Shown piece after piece: positions 1 to 8,764 of a DNA stretch of 64,000 bases (position 1 is its first letter; each line of letters opens with the position of its first letter). The stretch covers positions 434,001 through 498,000 of the forward strand of contig NZ_CP015732.1 in the NCBI RefSeq assembly GCF_001750145.1, in the 5' to 3' direction. Source of the stretch: Arthrobacter sp. U41. GTDB lineage: Bacteria; Actinomycetota; Actinomycetes; Actinomycetales; Micrococcaceae. Both the position numbers and the translations under genes were made by a program. The notes beneath the pieces were generated by a model. It did no database searches, had not been told where the DNA came from, and saw nothing but the letters and a program-made list of their open reading frames with translations.

Positions 1-1238
1 CTGTTGCGGAACTTCCCGGTGGGGTCTAAGCGGTCCGCCAGCGCAGTGAAGTCGTCAAAACGCGGGTACAGGGGCGCGAGCGAGGCCCGACCGCCGTCGA
101 ATAGCTTGCCCCAATGCGGCCGGGCTGCGAATGGGGCCAGCTCCGCTTCGAGCAGGGGCAGTATTAGTTGAACGGCCGGCAGGTCCTGGCGCCAGGTGAA
201 GTGAAGGCCGATGCCGTCACGGCCGTAGTTAGGGCTCAGCCACAGCTTGTCCGCCGCAATGGTGCGGATTTCGCTGACCAGCAGCAGCGGGGTCACCACG
301 TCCGCGAGCTTGCGCATGGTGCGCAGGGCGCCCACTGCGTGCTCGCGCGGGATCAGGTATTCGCTTTGCAGTTCATCGCCCTTGCTCGGGGTGAATTCCA
401 GCCGGAAGTGGGCCAGCCTGTCGGACCAAGGACCCGGAATGCCGAGTTGCTGCGTGCAGTTCCTGCCGGAGACCCCTGGAAGCGGATGCATGGCCGCAAC
501 CGCCGGAGTACCGCCGAAAAAAGCTGACGGCACGTCGGTAGCCACGGGGTCGCCGACGCGACTCTTGAGCCAGGCCTGCCCCACGGTTCCTCCGCTCCAG
601 TCGGTGAACAGGCTCACGCTGTAGGCAGCGGACGTCACCTGATCAAAGTCCTCCAGCACCTGCTCCCAGTCCAGGCTTTCAATTACCTGTTGGCCGATTC
701 GGAAGCTGGGCTCGATGTCTAGGGTCACGCGCGTGACTATGCCTAGGGCACCCAATCCGACCACCATGCCGTCGAAGTCGACGTCGCCGCGTCGGACCGT
801 GAGGATGTTGCCGTCCGCAGTGATCATTTCCAGTCCTGAGACTGCGGTGGCCAGGTTGCCGTTCGTATCTCCAGAGCCGTGTGTAGCCGTGGCAACTGCT
901 CCGGCCACTGTGATGTGTGGCAACGAGGCCAAGTTATGCAGGGCGAAGCCGAGGCGTTCGAGCTCGCTCGCGAGCTTCCCGTAGTGCGTTCCCCCGCTGA
1001 CGGTCACCGTCATTTTGCGTACGTCGACACTAATTTCAGGGCCAAGCCGGTCAAGAACGACCAGTGGCCCCGAACTGTCCGCGATGTCGTTGAAGGAATG
1101 CCTGGACCCCAAGGGCCGTATCTTAGAGGCCCTAGCCACCCTCTCCTGCAGTTCTTCCAGGCTGCCCGGGTGGGCGATCTCCGGAGCTTGGTAGCCGTAG
1201 TTGCCAGCCCAATTTCGTTCGGTCACAAGCTGATCCAT
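1..1238 (-). CDS. aldO: Alditol (xylitol/sorbitol) oxidase, C-terminus cut by window edge
   Basis: FAD-dependent oxidase of the VAO/AldO family; members oxidise the C1 hydroxyl of xylitol or sorbitol with O2, giving the aldose and H2O2. The minus-strand frame is open from an ATG at 1238 to base 1, about 412 codons against a family length near 420, so only a few residues are missing. The N-terminal half has the FAD-binding run HITVAGAVATATHGSGD followed by LEMITADG, as expected for this family; the end reads LDPTGKFRN. It is transcribed away from xylA-xylB, and its expected product xylose is the XylA substrate, so a xylitol-to-xylulose-5-P route is inferred. Exact substrate preference cannot be read from sequence. 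Confidence 0.82.
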   Translation of the reverse strand, partial: MDQLVTERNWAGNYGYQAPEIAHPGSLEELQERVARASKIRPLGSRHSFNDIADSSGPLVVLDRLGPEISVDVRKMTVTVSGGTHYGKLASELERLGFALHNLASLPHITVAGAVATATHGSGDTNGNLATAVSGLEMITADGNILTVRRGDVDFDGMVVGLGALGIVTRVTLDIEPSFRIGQQVIESLDWEQVLEDFDQVTSAAYSVSLFTDWSGGTVGQAWLKSRVGDPVATDVPSAFFGGTPAVAAMHPLPGVSGRNCTQQLGIPGPWSDRLAHFRLEFTPSKGDELQSEYLIPREHAVGALRTMRKLADVVTPLLLVSEIRTIAADKLWLSPNYGRDGIGLHFTWRQDLPAVQLILPLLEAELAPFAARPHWGKLFDGGRASLAPLYPRFDDFTALADRLDPTGKFRN

Positions 1239-1271
1239 CGTAGTTTCATCCCGGTCCGGATATCGCAGCAA

Positions 1272-1289
1272 TGTTTGATGCATGAAACA
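1272..1289. promoter_or_regulatory. 18-bp palindromic operator in the aldO-xylA divergent region
   Basis: TGTTTGATG followed by CATGAAACA is symmetric at 16 of 18 positions around ATGCAT. It lies 34 bp upstream of the aldO ATG. A minus-strand -10-like TATTAT occupies 1292-1297, which would place transcription initiation inside the palindrome, so repression of aldO is a reasonable inference. No regulator gene for it is present in the window. Confidence 0.6.
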
Positions 1290-1373
1290 ACATAATAGTC
1301 CCCGCGACGCAAAACGACATCTTTTATCGCCCCCAAAAACGGTCGGGTCAGGACTTTGCCCTTGGCCAGCCTC

Positions 1374-1401
1374 TTGACATCAAGGGGAATAGCAATATGT
1401 T
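1374..1401 (+). promoter_or_regulatory. Candidate xylA promoter
   Basis: TTGACA at 1374-1379 and TATGTT at 1396-1401 are separated by 16 bp, a near-consensus primary-sigma promoter about 80 bp upstream of the xylA start. It is about 85 bp from the palindrome at 1272-1289, so xylA may be controlled separately or through a second site not recognised here. Confidence 0.5.
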
Positions 1402-1481
1402 TGTCTTCGGAACAATTTACTGTGATCGCCGTTGGAAGGTGACCGCAGCACATCCAGCCCCTATATCTCCCGGAGCATTCA

Positions 1482-2672
1482 ATGACGATTCAGCCCACCC
1501 GTGAAGACAAGTTCTCGTTCGGTCTCTGGACCGTGGGCTGGGAGGCGCAGGATCAGTTCGGTTCCGCCACCCGCCCACCACTGGACACCGTTGAGGCCGT
1601 CAACCGCCTCAGTGACCTTGGTGCCTACGGCATCACATTCCATGACAACGATCTCTTCCCCTTCGGATGCTCCATAGCTGACCGGCAGCGGGAAATCGAC
1701 CGTCTGACCGGAGCGCTGAAATCCACCGGCATGGTGGTGCCCATGGTGACCACCAATCTTTTCAGCCACCCAGTCTTCAAGGACGGGGGGTTCACGAGCA
1801 ATGACCGCGGTGTGCGCCGCTTCGCCCTCCGCAAGGTTTTGGAGAACATCGACCTCGCCGCAGAGCTTGGCGCGGAAACTTTCGTCATGTGGGGCGGGCG
1901 CGAAGGCAGCGAGTATGACGCCGCCAAGGACATACGTGGTGCCCTGGAGCGCTACCGCGAAGCCGTGAACCTGCTGGGGGATTATGTCACGGACAAGGGA
2001 TACAAAATCCGGTTCGCCATCGAACCGAAGCCCAACGAACCCCGCGGAGACATCCTGCTTCCGACGCTTGGCCACGCACTGGCATTCATCGAAACCCTCG
2101 AGCGGCCGGAATTGGTGGGCATCAACCCGGAAACCGGGCACGAGCAGATGGCCGGGCTGAACTTCACCCACGGCATAGCTCAGGCCCTTTACCAGGGCAA
2201 GCTCTTCCACATCGATCTCAACGGCCAGCGCAGCATCAAGTTCGACCAAGACCTGGTGTTCGGCCACGGTGACCTGCAGAACGCCTTCTCCCTGGTGGAC
2301 CTGCTTGAAAACGGCGGGCCCGACGGCGGGCCGGCCTACCATGGCCCGCGCCACTTCGACTACAAGCCTAGCCGCACCGAGGACATCGACGGCGTGTGGG
2401 ACTCCGCGGCCGCAAACATGCAGACCTACCTCCTGCTCAAGGAACGAGCCAAAGCCTTCCGCGCCGATCCCGAGGTCCAGGCAGCACTGCAGGCCTCGCG
2501 CGTGGCAGAAATCAACGAACCCACCCTCAACCCGGGAGAAGGGCACGAACAGCTCCGTGCCGACCGCGCCTCCTACGAGGACTTCGACGCCGACGCGTAC
2601 TTCGGCGGCAAGGGCTTCGGATTCGTAAAGCTGCAGCAGCTCTTCATCGAGCATCTGCTCGGCGCGCGCTGA
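1482..2672 (+). CDS. xylA: Xylose isomerase
   Basis: Interconverts D-xylose and D-xylulose in the cytoplasm, using two divalent metal ions. The 396-aa length and sequence fit the short class I isomerases of actinobacteria. The catalytic FHDNDL segment puts His54 and Asp57 in place. [11 protein letters not shown] carries the metal ligand Glu181 and Lys183, and HIDLNGQ with FGHGDL supplies later metal ligands. The ATG at 1482 gives the family-typical N-terminus ([10 protein letters not shown] at about residue 11). The xylulokinase start follows 5 bp after the stop, so the two genes form an operon. No lesion is visible. Confidence 0.97.
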   Translation: MTIQPTREDKFSFGLWTVGWEAQDQFGSATRPPLDTVEAVNRLSDLGAYGITFHDNDLFPFGCSIADRQREIDRLTGALKSTGMVVPMVTTNLFSHPVFKDGGFTSNDRGVRRFALRKVLENIDLAAELGAETFVMWGGREGSEYDAAKDIRGALERYREAVNLLGDYVTDKGYKIRFAIEPKPNEPRGDILLPTLGHALAFIETLERPELVGINPETGHEQMAGLNFTHGIAQALYQGKLFHIDLNGQRSIKFDQDLVFGHGDLQNAFSLVDLLENGGPDGGPAYHGPRHFDYKPSRTEDIDGVWDSAAANMQTYLLLKERAKAFRADPEVQAALQASRVAEINEPTLNPGEGHEQLRADRASYEDFDADAYFGGKGFGFVKLQQLFIEHLLGAR

Positions 2673-2677
2673 TCCCC

Positions 2678-4201
2678 ATGTCACTGGTTGCCGGCGTGGA
2701 TTCCTCCACGCAAAGCTGCAAGTTGGTCATACTCGATTCAGGGAGTGGAGCCCTGGTCCGCGAGGGCCGCGCCGGCCACCCGGAAGGCACAGAGATCCAC
2801 CCCGACCTCTGGTGGCACGCCCTCGCCGCGGCAATAGACGACGCCGGGGGGCTGGCCGACGTCAAAGCCCTCTCGGTCGGGGGACAACAGCACGGCATGG
2901 TCCTGCTTGACGTCGAAGGCAACGTGGTGCGTCCGGCCCTGCTCTGGAACGACACCCGCTCGGCAGGAGCCGCTGCTGACCTCGCCGCTGAGGTGGGCGC
3001 AGGGGAATATGCCCGCAGGACAGGTCTAGTCCCGGTGGCGTCATTTACAGTCACCAAGATTCGCTGGGTGCGGGACCACGAACCAGAGTCCGGGTCCCGC
3101 GTGGCGGCCGTGGTGTTGCCACACGACTGGCTTACCTGGCGACTCCGGGGTTACGGCCCCGCCGGATCTAGCGCCTTAGGGCCAAACCTAGAGGAGCTCA
3201 CCACGGACCGCTCGGACGCAAGCGGCACCGGCTATTGGAGTCCAGCCCTTGGCACGTACGATTTCGATCTCTTCCGGCTGGCGTTCGGCCGGAAAGCACG
3301 GCAAGCCATGCCCGGCCAATCGGCGGAAGCGACACCCGATACTGTGATATTGCCGCGAGTTCTGGGGCCTTCAGACTCCGCCGGGCACATTCATCCCGAC
3401 TGCTTCAGTGCCTCAACTTTCAATTCCGACAGAAGCCCCCACGTTGATCTTGGCAATGAAATCATACTCGGCGCGGGTGCAGGTGATAATGCGGCCGCTG
3501 CGCTTGGTCTGGGTGTCCAACCCGGAGATGTCGTGCTGTCGGTGGGCACCAGCGGCACGGTGTTCGCCGTCGACGCCACACCTGGGCAGGATGCGAGCGG
3601 AACGGTTTCGTGCTTTGCGGACGCCAGCGGAGGTTACCTGCCCATCGCCGTGACACTGAACGCTGCGCGGGTCTTAAGCTCTATCGCCGCAGTCCTTGAC
3701 GTGGACTTCGACGGCCTCTCCGAGCTTGCCCTGAAGGCCGAACCCGGGTCGGGGGGCGTAGTGCTAGTGCCATATCTTGAAGGCGAACGTACGCCAAACC
3801 TGCCCCACGCCAAAGCCAGCTTCCACGGCCTGAGCATCTCCTCCATGACCAGAAGCAACATGGCCCGGGCATCGATCGAAGGCATGTTGTGCGGACTCGC
3901 CGGGGGGCTCGATGCTCTGCGCGCCCTGGGCGGTCCGGCGAGGCGGCTGCTGATGATTGGCGGGGCCGTGCAAAATCCAGCCGTACAGCACATCGCAGCG
4001 CAAGTCTTTGACCTCCCAGTTGTGGTCCCAAGCCAAGGCGAATACGTGGCGCGGGGCGCCGCGGTGCAGGCGGCTTGGGTGCTAGCGGGAAGTCGGCCAG
4101 ATTGGCCTGTGCCTGTGGATGCTGCACCAGAGCCGGATTATCGCGGAATCATTAGCCGGAACTACAAACGGGCCAGTGCCCAAAATGACACCGGCAGTTG
4201 A
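2678..4201 (+). CDS. xylB: Xylulokinase (FGGY family)
   Basis: Phosphorylates D-xylulose with ATP to xylulose 5-phosphate for the pentose phosphate pathway. The 507-aa frame starts at an ATG 5 bp after xylA; an open frame continues further upstream inside xylA, but the FGGY N-terminus VAGVDSSTQSCK begins right after this ATG, which fixes the start. GGQQHGMVLLD (about residue 70) matches the xylulokinase sugar-site region. VGTSGTVFAV is the phosphate loop of the second actin-like domain, and IGGAVQNPAVQHI near the C-terminus matches the family's adenine-site region. Together with xylA and the divergent oxidase it forms a pentose/pentitol catabolic unit. Confidence 0.95.
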   Translation: MSLVAGVDSSTQSCKLVILDSGSGALVREGRAGHPEGTEIHPDLWWHALAAAIDDAGGLADVKALSVGGQQHGMVLLDVEGNVVRPALLWNDTRSAGAAADLAAEVGAGEYARRTGLVPVASFTVTKIRWVRDHEPESGSRVAAVVLPHDWLTWRLRGYGPAGSSALGPNLEELTTDRSDASGTGYWSPALGTYDFDLFRLAFGRKARQAMPGQSAEATPDTVILPRVLGPSDSAGHIHPDCFSASTFNSDRSPHVDLGNEIILGAGAGDNAAAALGLGVQPGDVVLSVGTSGTVFAVDATPGQDASGTVSCFADASGGYLPIAVTLNAARVLSSIAAVLDVDFDGLSELALKAEPGSGGVVLVPYLEGERTPNLPHAKASFHGLSISSMTRSNMARASIEGMLCGLAGGLDALRALGGPARRLLMIGGAVQNPAVQHIAAQVFDLPVVVPSQGEYVARGAAVQAAWVLAGSRPDWPVPVDAAPEPDYRGIISRNYKRASAQNDTGS

Positions 4202-4536
4202 TGACGACAGCTTCCCGCCCGGCACCTGGGAGCTGCGCCCGAAAGGACCGGGATCGTCGGGCAAGGACTCAGCGCGGGTCAAGGCGGATAGAAGAAGAGC
4301 CGTTGGGCCCGCGGTTCGTATGAAGCGAAGCGCCCGTTTGAAGTTAACTTCAACGCAATCGGCGGGTCGGCACTAGACATCAAAATAATGCGCTGCCAGA
4401 GTCGACGGCTCGAAGGGGCATCCTCATGCTCCGGAGATACTAAACGTCAGCATCGGAAACGTCGAATCAAAAAGCGCTCTTTCCGCGCAGCGATCAGGCT
4501 CCGCGTGCCTTCCGACAGTTGCATCTCAAGCAGAGC
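4202..4536. other. Convergent intergenic region without a recognisable feature
   Basis: The 335 bp between the convergent 3' ends of xylB and the Gfo/Idh/MocA gene are less GC-rich than their surroundings. No convincing ORF, terminator hairpin or repeat was found; the short open frames here have no ribosome-binding site and no family resemblance. Confidence 0.6.
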
Positions 4537-5724
4537 CTAGACACTTCGCCAGCAAGAGTTTGCGCCACCACTCACTTCCACTGCGTCGAGGACGAGCTGA
4601 ATTTGCAGGGCATCGGAGAATGACGGTGAAGGCTGCTCTCCGGCGGCGATGGCTGCGACCAGGTCCGCCGTCTGATGAATGAAGCTGTGGTCGTAACCCA
4701 GGCCGTGGCCTGCCGGCCACCAATTTCCTACGTATGGGTGCACAGGCTCCGTGACAAGAATGCGACGGAACCCTGCCGTTTGTGGGTTTTCGGAACCGTC
4801 GAAATAGTGCAGGACATTCATGTCCTCAAAGTCAAAGGCAAGTGCGCCCTCAGAGCCATTGATCTCCAGCCGCATTGCGTTCTTGCGCCCCAATGCGAAC
4901 CGCGTCGCTTCGAAGACTCCAATGGAACCACCCTCGAATCTAGCGGTGAAGATGGCGGCATCATCGACGGTTACCCGACCGCGCTTTGCGTCCTGGCCGA
5001 CGTCGCCTTGGCCACCCAGACCGACGAAGTTTCCACCAATTGGCCGGTCGTCGACGAACGTCTCAAGTAGAGCGGAGACACCCTTGATTCGTTGGCCTGT
5101 GACAAACTGGGCCGCGTCTATGATGTGCGCGCCCAGGTCTCCCAGTGATCCGGATCCGGAAGCTGCCTTGTCCAGACGCCAGGTCAGGGGCGCGTTCTCG
5201 TCTGACAGCCAGTCTTGAAGGTACTGTGCCCGTACGTGACGGATCTGTCCCAACCGTCCCTGCTCGACCAGCGTACGCGCGAGGGCCAAGGCTGGAACCC
5301 TCCGGTAAGTGAAACCACACATTGCGTAGGCTCCACCCAGCGCGGCCTGATCTGCAGCGGACACCATTCGTCTGGCCTCCTCAACTGAATTTGCGAGCGG
5401 TTTTTCGCACAACACATGCTTACCCGCTTCCAGCGCCGCGATTGCGATCTCTGCATGCATATTCCCTGGCGTGCAGATGTCGATGAGGTCAATATCGTCA
5501 CGTTCTATCAAACGGCGCCAGTCCGTCTCTGTGTCGGCCCATCCCATCCGATCTGCAGCCATTTTGACCGCCGGCCCATTGCGCCCGGCAAGTACGGCCA
5601 GTTCCGGACGGATCGGAAGATCGAAGAATCTCGGAGCCGTGCGCCATGCGTGCGAATGCGCCGCCCCCATGAAGGAGTACCCAACCATTCCGACACGCAA
5701 AGTCGGCTTCGTTTCAATCGTCAT
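4537..5724 (-). CDS. Gfo/Idh/MocA family oxidoreductase
   Basis: NAD(P)-dependent sugar or inositol dehydrogenase family. The N-terminal Rossmann domain begins LRVGMVGYSFMGAAHSHAW, the family motif EKPLA is at about residue 98, and the C-terminal half is the family's beta-sheet domain. The ATG at 5724 (MTIETKP) was preferred over one 33 bases upstream because GAAAG precedes it and it gives the usual short leader before the Rossmann strand. It is the last gene of the minus-strand sugar cluster, 152 bp after the previous gene. It probably oxidises the imported sugar or a keto-sugar derived from it; the substrate cannot be deduced. Confidence 0.88.
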   Translation of the reverse strand: MTIETKPTLRVGMVGYSFMGAAHSHAWRTAPRFFDLPIRPELAVLAGRNGPAVKMAADRMGWADTETDWRRLIERDDIDLIDICTPGNMHAEIAIAALEAGKHVLCEKPLANSVEEARRMVSAADQAALGGAYAMCGFTYRRVPALALARTLVEQGRLGQIRHVRAQYLQDWLSDENAPLTWRLDKAASGSGSLGDLGAHIIDAAQFVTGQRIKGVSALLETFVDDRPIGGNFVGLGGQGDVGQDAKRGRVTVDDAAIFTARFEGGSIGVFEATRFALGRKNAMRLEINGSEGALAFDFEDMNVLHYFDGSENPQTAGFRRILVTEPVHPYVGNWWPAGHGLGYDHSFIHQTADLVAAIAAGEQPSPSFSDALQIQLVLDAVEVSGGANSCWRSV

Positions 5725-5876
5725 TCTGGGTTCACTTTCTTGCTTATGCAGCGACATGGCCGTGCAGTTGACCGCGGAGCCGACTCTGAGCCGTAAGCGA
5801 CCGGACTCTCCGCCGCCAATTTATCGGCTATTCAAGTAGGGCGGCAGACTCAATTTTGAGCCGAGTGCGTTGGCGC

Positions 5877-7028
5877 TCAGGCCGCGAATTCGGACAAGCT
5901 AGCGAGGGTTGCCCGATCCGATGACCAAGCGCTGAGCGCCGCCTTCACCGTCGGGTTGGACTCCTCGCGGAGGGCGGTTGCCCGGGCTGCACTAAGTACC
6001 CGATCGATGCTGACACGCTCCCCCCGCTCGGACGATTGCACCGCTGCCTCTACCATCGCCAGGCTGAGAATGTTCCCGTGAACCTCCCCCGAAGGTACTA
6101 TTCCGGACCGGAGTGAGTTAACGAACTCGGCTAGCGAACCCGCGATTTCCTCAGGCGACGCTGTGCCCCCGTCCGGCGGCAAAGGACAATCTCTTTCGCC
6201 CTGATCTACCAGCTCGAAGGTGGCGTCGTTCTCGCCATCCCACTTCGCAGTGCCGTGTGCTCCACTCATACGCCAGTTCCCGTTCCATGAAGTTTCAAGC
6301 CCTGCACTACACCAGCTACCCGTGAAGACGAAGCGGGCCCCACCGCTGAACTCGAAAACTGCCGTTGTGGCAGCGTCCCCGGCATACCAGCTCCACGACG
6401 GGTTGTACTCCTCGCAGTAGACTGAAACAGGTTCCTGTGCAAGTAGATAGCGTGCTACGTCAAAGGCATGAATGGCCATGTCGATCAAGAGAACATGTTC
6501 CATTTCTTCGCGGAAACCACCGAAGTGCGGAGCCTTGAAGAATTCAGTCGTCACTATGCCGACCTCGCCAAGCGAGTGAAGGTTGTTCTTCAGAGCCGCC
6601 AGGGTGCGATAGTAGCGGCGATTTTGGCTGATCATCAGCAGCTGTCCGGTCACTTCCGAGGCGGCGGCCAGCGACAAGCCCTGACTGACGGTCGGCGCGA
6701 CAGGCTTCTCACACAGCACGGGCAGACCGCCGAAGAGAGCCTCCATGTTGGTTGGATGGTGGGCTGCGGGGACAGTTACGTTGACCACGGCCTGGGCACC
6801 TGTGACCGTTGCCAGTTCAGTCAGGTTCGTTCCAGTGGAAATGTGGCCCAGCCCCGCCTCACGGAGAGCGGCCTCGGCTGCTGAAAGGTTGAGGTCAACA
6901 AGACCGACCAGCTCGACATCCGGGGATGCCGTGAGTACAGATATCCATTTCTTCCCCATAAGCCCAGCGCCGATGAGGATGACACGGATAGGGGAACTCT
7001 GGTCGCTAAGTGTGGCAAAGGTGCTCAA
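5877..7028 (-). CDS. Gfo/Idh/MocA family oxidoreductase, TTG start coupled to the ThuA-like gene
   Basis: A second NAD(P)-dependent oxidoreductase of this superfamily, about 383 aa. It has the Rossmann motif VILIGAGLMGKKW near the N-terminus and VLCEKPVAPT at about residue 98. The open frame continues upstream into the ThuA-like gene, but a TTG at 7028 overlaps that gene's TGA (TTGA). This gives the normal N-terminus MSTFATLSDQSSPIRVILIG and implies translational coupling. Pairing of a ThuA protein with a Gfo/Idh/MocA dehydrogenase recalls ThuA/ThuB, which handle 3-keto derivatives of disaccharides; that role is an inference for this gene. Confidence 0.87.
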   Translation of the reverse strand: MSTFATLSDQSSPIRVILIGAGLMGKKWISVLTASPDVELVGLVDLNLSAAEAALREAGLGHISTGTNLTELATVTGAQAVVNVTVPAAHHPTNMEALFGGLPVLCEKPVAPTVSQGLSLAAASEVTGQLLMISQNRRYYRTLAALKNNLHSLGEVGIVTTEFFKAPHFGGFREEMEHVLLIDMAIHAFDVARYLLAQEPVSVYCEEYNPSWSWYAGDAATTAVFEFSGGARFVFTGSWCSAGLETSWNGNWRMSGAHGTAKWDGENDATFELVDQGERDCPLPPDGGTASPEEIAGSLAEFVNSLRSGIVPSGEVHGNILSLAMVEAAVQSSERGERVSIDRVLSAARATALREESNPTVKAALSAWSSDRATLASLSEFAA

Positions 7029-7813
7029 TTTTGCATCGCTCCCCGGTATCCGTGGCCGTTGTAGAAGTCTTCGGTTTCGTAGCGAAGGAGTTCCGGACTT
7101 GTGCGCTCCGGACGCTCCGATTTGGCCCATTCGACTCCGTTGGCAATTACTCGTCGGACGTCCTTATGGAAGTAGACGGGGTAGTCCTGGTCCCCGGGGC
7201 TGAAGAAGAAGATCTTCCCATACCCTCGCCGGAACGTGCAGCCGCTGCGGAATACTTCCCCTCCGGAGAAGGTACTTAGGAAAATAAGCTCGTCGGGGGC
7301 AGGAATATCAAAGAACTCTCCATACATTTCCTGTTCAGGAATGATGAACGGGTGGGGAATTCCCTTCGCGATGGGGTGAGTGGGCTCCACCGTCCAGACG
7401 ATCTCACGGTCGCGTTCGGAACGCCAGCGAAGGGTGCAGCTAGTGCCCATGAGTTTTCCAAAGATTTTTGACCAGTGGGCAGAATGCAGCACGACGAGAC
7501 CCATCCCGGCAAGGACGTGTGAGTGAACCCGATCCACGACTTCATCAGAAACCTCGGCGTGTGCAGCATGACCCCACCAGACCAGAACGTCGGTTTTCGT
7601 CAGAAGTTCTTCGGTGAGACCGTGATCCGGGTCGTCGAGGGTGACAGTCGTTACCTCCGCACTAGTACCGAGGTTCTCCTCGATGCCCTGGCGGATGGTG
7701 GTGTGCATACCCTCGGGGTATATCGCAGCAACTTTAGGCTCAAGCTGCTCATGGCGGTTTTCTCCCCAAACGACGACCCTGAGTGGTTCGGCTTGGGTGG
7801 TGGGATCAGACAT
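7025..7813 (-). CDS. ThuA-like domain protein
   Basis: A 262-aa protein of the ThuA (trehalose utilisation) family, which has a glutamine-amidotransferase-like fold. Visible family features are RVVVWGENRHE at the N-terminus, VLVWWGHAAHAEV, GLVVLHSAHWSK, and the later run EMYGEFFDIPAPDEL. The protein is cytoplasmic, with no signal peptide. ThuA proteins are linked to isomerisation or further conversion of 3-keto sugars made by ThuB-type dehydrogenases. Here it is downstream of a sugar ABC importer and overlaps a Gfo/Idh/MocA gene by 4 bases, which supports a shared role in degrading the transported sugar. Confidence 0.88.
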   Translation of the reverse strand: MSDPTTQAEPLRVVVWGENRHEQLEPKVAAIYPEGMHTTIRQGIEENLGTSAEVTTVTLDDPDHGLTEELLTKTDVLVWWGHAAHAEVSDEVVDRVHSHVLAGMGLVVLHSAHWSKIFGKLMGTSCTLRWRSERDREIVWTVEPTHPIAKGIPHPFIIPEQEMYGEFFDIPAPDELIFLSTFSGGEVFRSGCTFRRGYGKIFFFSPGDQDYPVYFHKDVRRVIANGVEWAKSERPERTSPELLRYETEDFYNGHGYRGAMQN

Positions 7814-7883
7814 GTATTTCCTATCTGGCTAGAGCGTGAGTTCCAAACGTTGGGCGGACGATTACAGCAGGCTTTCTACATAG

Positions 7884-8753
7884 CTATTTGACTGCGCCAC
7901 CTGTTGCCCCGGCAGCAATGTACTTCTGGGCAATCAAGAGGAGCACGATCGCGGGAAGAGACGAGAGGACCGCGGTGGCCATCACAGCGCTCCAGTTCGA
8001 GACTTCCGATCCTAGGTACTGGTAAATGCCCAAGGTCACCGGCCTTACGTCCTGGGTGGTCGTGAGTGTTAGAGCGAACAGAAAGTCGCTCCAGGAAAAT
8101 AGGAAGGAGAAAAGCCCTGCAGTGATGACTGAGTTGCGACTGATTGGCAGCACGATCGAGAAGAACGCCCGCACTAAGCCCGCACCATCAACCCTGGCCG
8201 CTTCAACCAGCGAGGGCGGGATGCCGATCATGAACGCTCGCAGAATGAGGATCGCGAACGGGATCGCATGCGTGGCATCTGCGAGTATGAGACCAGGAAT
8301 CGAATTGAGGAGTCCCAAGTCGTTATAGGCAGCATAAAGCGCGTTTGCGATCACTATTCCCGGGATCATTTGTGAAATCAAAATGGCAAGGAGGGCAAAA
8401 TTGATCCAACGAAACCTGAACTGCGCAAGGGCATATGCGGCAGGTGCCGCAATCACGAGGCTGAAGACCACCGTTCCAGCGGAAACAACAAGGCTCGTGA
8501 TGAGGTTCTTGCCCTGTTGGGAAATAGCGGCCTCATAACCGGCGAAGCTAGGATTCGTCGGGAATAGCCCAGCCGTCAAGGTATTCCCTGAGGGCTGGAG
8601 AGAAGCGTTGATCATCCAGTAAATCGGGAAGAGCATGATGCTGAGGAAAAGTATTCCAGTGATGGTGAAGATCCAGGGTGGGACTGTTCGCCGTCTCGTT
8701 GGCGCGCTCCTCAAGGAATTGGTACGAACCTTTATTGGTGCCGTAATAGTCAT
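7884..8753 (-). CDS. Carbohydrate ABC transporter permease (MalG type)
   Basis: Inner-membrane subunit of a CUT1-type sugar importer, about 289 aa with six predicted membrane segments. The EAA loop EAARVDGAGLVRAFFSIVLP lies about two-thirds along, as expected for the ATPase-contacting helix. The open frame extends about 560 bases further upstream into the partner permease. The ATG at 8753 (MTITAPIKV), 11 bp after that gene's stop, gives the normal MalG-type length. The C-terminus ends at the family-typical short tail. No ATPase gene is nearby; in actinobacteria such systems commonly share the MsiK-type ATPase encoded elsewhere. Confidence 0.92.
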   Translation of the reverse strand: MTITAPIKVRTNSLRSAPTRRRTVPPWIFTITGILFLSIMLFPIYWMINASLQPSGNTLTAGLFPTNPSFAGYEAAISQQGKNLITSLVVSAGTVVFSLVIAAPAAYALAQFRFRWINFALLAILISQMIPGIVIANALYAAYNDLGLLNSIPGLILADATHAIPFAILILRAFMIGIPPSLVEAARVDGAGLVRAFFSIVLPISRNSVITAGLFSFLFSWSDFLFALTLTTTQDVRPVTLGIYQYLGSEVSNWSAVMATAVLSSLPAIVLLLIAQKYIAAGATGGAVK

Positions 8754-8764
8754 GGATGCATCCC

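Noticed and set aside
1223..1453. 76-codon minus-strand frame overlapping the aldO start and the divergent promoter region
   Set aside because: It covers the operator and promoter, ends inside aldO in another frame and has no similarity or ribosome site.
1479..2684. 401-codon minus-strand frame opposite xylA
   Set aside because: xylA has complete active-site motifs and the antisense product resembles nothing known.
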